Source: an uncultured Spartobacteria bacterium (lineage in GTDB: Bacteria > Verrucomicrobiota > Verrucomicrobiae > Chthoniobacterales > UBA6821). From it: 7,364 nucleotides of DNA. Numbering within the stretch: position 1 is the first letter of the stretch; each line of letters starts with the position of its first letter. Both the position numbers and the translations under genes were made by a program. Positions 5,624-7,364 of the stretch are shown here, piece by piece. Location of the stretch: positions 1-7,364 of the forward strand of contig CAIXGT010000249.1 of the NCBI GenBank assembly GCA_903919105.1, in the 5' to 3' direction. The notes beneath the pieces were generated by a model. That model was not told where the DNA came from, made no database searches, and was given only the letters and a program-made list of their open reading frames with translations.

Positions 5624-5698
5624 TGGTGGGCAGTGAGGGGATCGAACCCCCGACCAACTCGGTGTAAGCGAGCCGCTCTACCGCTGAGCTAACTGCCC
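5624..5698 (-). tRNA. tRNA-Val, anticodon UAC, with encoded CCA
   Basis: The minus strand folds into a complete cloverleaf: acceptor GGGCAGT/ACTGCCC (7 bp, all paired), D-stem GCTC/GAGC with AGCGGTA loop, anticodon stem GCTCG/CGAGT with loop CTTACAC (anticodon TAC, valine), 5-nt variable region, T-stem GGGGG/CCCTC with loop TTCGATC. The discriminator A is followed by CCA in the DNA (5626-5624), so the tail is encoded. It lies 33 nt downstream of the gcvP stop on the same strand and 4 nt from the stop of cca on the other strand. A weak -10-like TTTAAT (5704-5709) lies just before it without a clear -35 box. Confidence 0.97.
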
Positions 5699-5703
5699 TG
5701 AAA

Positions 5704-5745
5704 ATTAAAAGCCTATTTGATTCAGGAAGAACTAGTCTTCCTGAA
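5704..5745 (-). terminator. gcvP terminator hairpin with the stop codon in the loop
   Basis: TTCAGGAAGA (5721-5730) and TCTTCCTGAA (5736-5745) form a perfect 10-bp stem around a 5-nt loop. On the minus strand the loop is CTAGT and contains most of the gcvP TAG stop, so the stem includes the last codons of the gene. After the stem the minus strand reads TCAAATAGGCTTTTAATTTT: T-rich but delayed by several bases. It probably ends or weakens gcvP transcription before the tRNA, which begins 22 nt further on. Confidence 0.5.
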
Positions 5746-7364
5746 CCGGCAAACAACTGCAGAAAATATTCCGATCGCCGTAGACATTGTCAACACGCGA
5801 CACAGAGGGCCAGAACTTATGATTCTTGAGCCAGGAGGCTGGATAAGCGGCCTGAGTGCGAGAGTAGGGCCTGCTCCACTCGTCTGAGGTGACAGTGAGT
5901 GCCGTGTGAGGAGCCCGCTTGAGAGGGTTATCCGCCTTATCGAGCTCACCACGTTCGATGGCCATGAGTTCACCATGAATCGCGATCATGGCATCACAGA
6001 AGCGATCGAGTTCTTCTTTGGATTCGCTCTCGGTAGGCTCAATCATGAGGGTTCCCGCAACGGGCCAGCTCATCGTCGGGGCATGGAAGCCATAGTCGAT
6101 GAGGCGTTTCGCCACATCCTCGACCTCGATACCAGCCCGGTTCTTCCACTCGCGGAGATCCAGGATGCACTCGTGGGCAACCGTACCATTGACACCCTTG
6201 TAGAGGACGGGGAAGTAGGGCTCGATCCGCTTGGCCATGTAGTTGGCGTTCAGGATGGCAATGGCGCTGGCTGTTGCCAGTCCGTCGGGGCCCATCATGC
6301 GCAGATACATCCAGCTGATCACACAGATGCTGGCACTGCCCCATGGCGCGGCACTGATCTCGGAGACAGCTCGGGATCCGCCTGTCGGGATCACGGAATG
6401 TCCCGGCAAGAAGGCAGCAAGATGTTCACCCACGCCAATCGGACCGACTCCTGGACCCCCACCTCCATGGGGGATGCAGAAGGTCTTGTGAAGGTTCAGA
6501 TGACAGACATCGGCACCGATATCACCGGGACTGCAGAGTCCGACCTGGGCGTTCATGTTCGCTCCGTCCATGTAGACCTGGCCTCCCGCCTCATGGATCA
6601 TGGAGCAGATCTCCTTGATCCGGGACTCGAAGACGCCGTGGGTCGAGGGATAGGTGACCATGAGGGCAGAGAGACGCTCCCGGTTAGCCTCGATCTTAGC
6701 CCGAAGGTCGTCCACATCGACATTTCCCTCGGCATCGCAGGCGACTCCCACGATCTCCATGCCAGCCATGACGGCGCTGGCGGGATTCGTCCCGTGGGCA
6801 GAAACTGGAATGAGACAGACGGTACGGTTCAGATCGCCCCGTGCACGATGATAGGCACGGATGACGAGGAGTCCGGCGTATTCTCCCTGGGAGCCAGCAT
6901 TCGGCTGGAGCGAGACCGCATGGAATCCGGTAATCTCGGCAAGCCACCGCTCAAGCTGCTGGAAGATGACTTGATAACCTTTGGCCTGTTCTGTCGGGGC
7001 GAAGGGGTGAAGGCCTCCTATCGTCTCCCAGGTGACAGGGAGCATCTCGGAAGTCGCGTTCAGCTTCATGGTACATGATCCGAGCGGGATCATGGAGGTG
7101 GTGAGGGAGAGATCCTTGGCCTCGAGGCGGCGCATGTAGCGCAGCATCTCGGTCTCAGTATGGTGTGTATTGAAGACCGGATGAGTCAGATAGTCCGAGG
7201 TGCGTCGGAGAGCATCCGGAGTCTGCCAGGAGAGCGGATCATTCAACGCAGTGCCGGGCCCCTTGCCAAAAAGTTCGATCAACCCATCAACGGAATCGGA
7301 AGTTTCATCGAGAGAAACGGAAACGGCCGTGTCGCCAAGGAACCTGAGATTGATATCGGCTTTC
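5732..7364 (-). CDS. gcvP: Glycine dehydrogenase (decarboxylating), P-protein, C-terminal part (partial at right edge)
   Basis: P-protein of the glycine cleavage system: a PLP enzyme that decarboxylates glycine and passes the aminomethyl group to the lipoyl arm of GcvH. The frame is open to the right edge, giving 543 residues of a protein usually about 950 long. The first ~27 residues ([18 protein letters not shown]) match the linker region of single-chain GcvP before the C-terminal half, so this is the fused form rather than a separate GcvPB starting at the TTG at 7282. Visible motifs are [80 protein letters not shown] and [16 protein letters not shown]. The lysine of NLHKT (codon 6487-6485) is the expected PLP Schiff-base residue. 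[23 protein letters not shown] and [10 protein letters not shown] close the protein. No frameshift is seen. gcvT and gcvH, often upstream, are not in the window. Confidence 0.97.
   Translation of the reverse strand, partial: KADINLRFLGDTAVSVSLDETSDSVDGLIELFGKGPGTALNDPLSWQTPDALRRTSDYLTHPVFNTHHTETEMLRYMRRLEAKDLSLTTSMIPLGSCTMKLNATSEMLPVTWETIGGLHPFAPTEQAKGYQVIFQQLERWLAEITGFHAVSLQPNAGSQGEYAGLLVIRAYHRARGDLNRTVCLIPVSAHGTNPASAVMAGMEIVGVACDAEGNVDVDDLRAKIEANRERLSALMVTYPSTHGVFESRIKEICSMIHEAGGQVYMDGANMNAQVGLCSPGDIGADVCHLNLHKTFCIPHGGGGPGVGPIGVGEHLAAFLPGHSVIPTGGSRAVSEISAAPWGSASICVISWMYLRMMGPDGLATASAIAILNANYMAKRIEPYFPVLYKGVNGTVAHECILDLREWKNRAGIEVEDVAKRLIDYGFHAPTMSWPVAGTLMIEPTESESKEELDRFCDAMIAIHGELMAIERGELDKADNPLKRAPHTALTVTSDEWSRPYSRTQAAYPASWLKNHKFWPSVSRVDNVYGDRNIFCSCLPVQED

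Noticed and set aside
5624..5698. tRNA-Val considered as an attachment site of an integrated element
   Set aside because: No integrase, no direct repeat of the tRNA 3' end and only housekeeping genes on both sides.
5906..7078. 390-codon open frame on the plus strand, antisense to gcvP
   Set aside because: It lies entirely within the well-conserved gcvP coding sequence and its translation resembles no protein family I recognise. Long antisense frames are common opposite GC-rich conserved genes.
7280..7282. TTG as the start of a separate GcvPB subunit
   Set aside because: The frame is open upstream to the window edge and the upstream residues ([18 protein letters not shown]) match single-chain GcvP.

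Overview
The window is a stretch of bacterial chromosome carrying mostly housekeeping genes. The sequence is moderately GC-rich, and most of the visible start codons have no clear Shine-Dalgarno sequence. The gene content (rplS-rnhB-yraN, dnaE, cca, tRNA-Val, single-chain gcvP, oppBC), the protein wording and an intergenic repeat of the CGCAGAG type would fit a member of the Verrucomicrobia/PVC group or another environmental Gram-negative. That placement is an impression from the sequence, not a test.

Left part (1-2215): the 3' end of dnaE (DNA polymerase III alpha subunit) runs on the + strand into the window. It faces a three-gene minus-strand cluster, rplS (ribosomal protein L19) - rnhB (RNase HII) - yraN (UPF0102 nuclease-like protein). 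rnhB and yraN overlap by 65 nt. A strong GC-rich hairpin with a T-rich tail lies inside the 5' coding part of rnhB and looks like a terminator or attenuator between rplS and rnhB. The dnaE-yraN junction holds a second hairpin and an unused perfect Shine-Dalgarno sequence.

Middle (2216-4308): a divergent intergenic region separates rplS from oppB and oppC, two overlapping (ATGA) genes for the membrane subunits of an oligopeptide-type ABC importer. No ATPase or binding-protein gene is next to them. After oppC comes an 85-nt imperfect inverted repeat built from CGCAGAG units, which looks like a dispersed REP/MITE-type element.

Right part (4309-7364): a CCA-adding enzyme/poly(A) polymerase gene with an HD domain (+) ends 4 nt from the 3' end of a convergent tRNA-Val(UAC) gene that encodes its own CCA tail. 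The tRNA follows, on the minus strand, the 3' half of gcvP (glycine decarboxylase P-protein), which runs off the right edge. A perfect 10-bp hairpin with the gcvP stop codon in its loop separates gcvP from the tRNA.

I found no CRISPR array, integrase, transposase, defence system or other clearly undescribed multi-gene system. The points that merit a second look are the CGCAGAG repeat, the hairpin inside rnhB, the oppBC pair without partners and the tight cca/tRNA arrangement.
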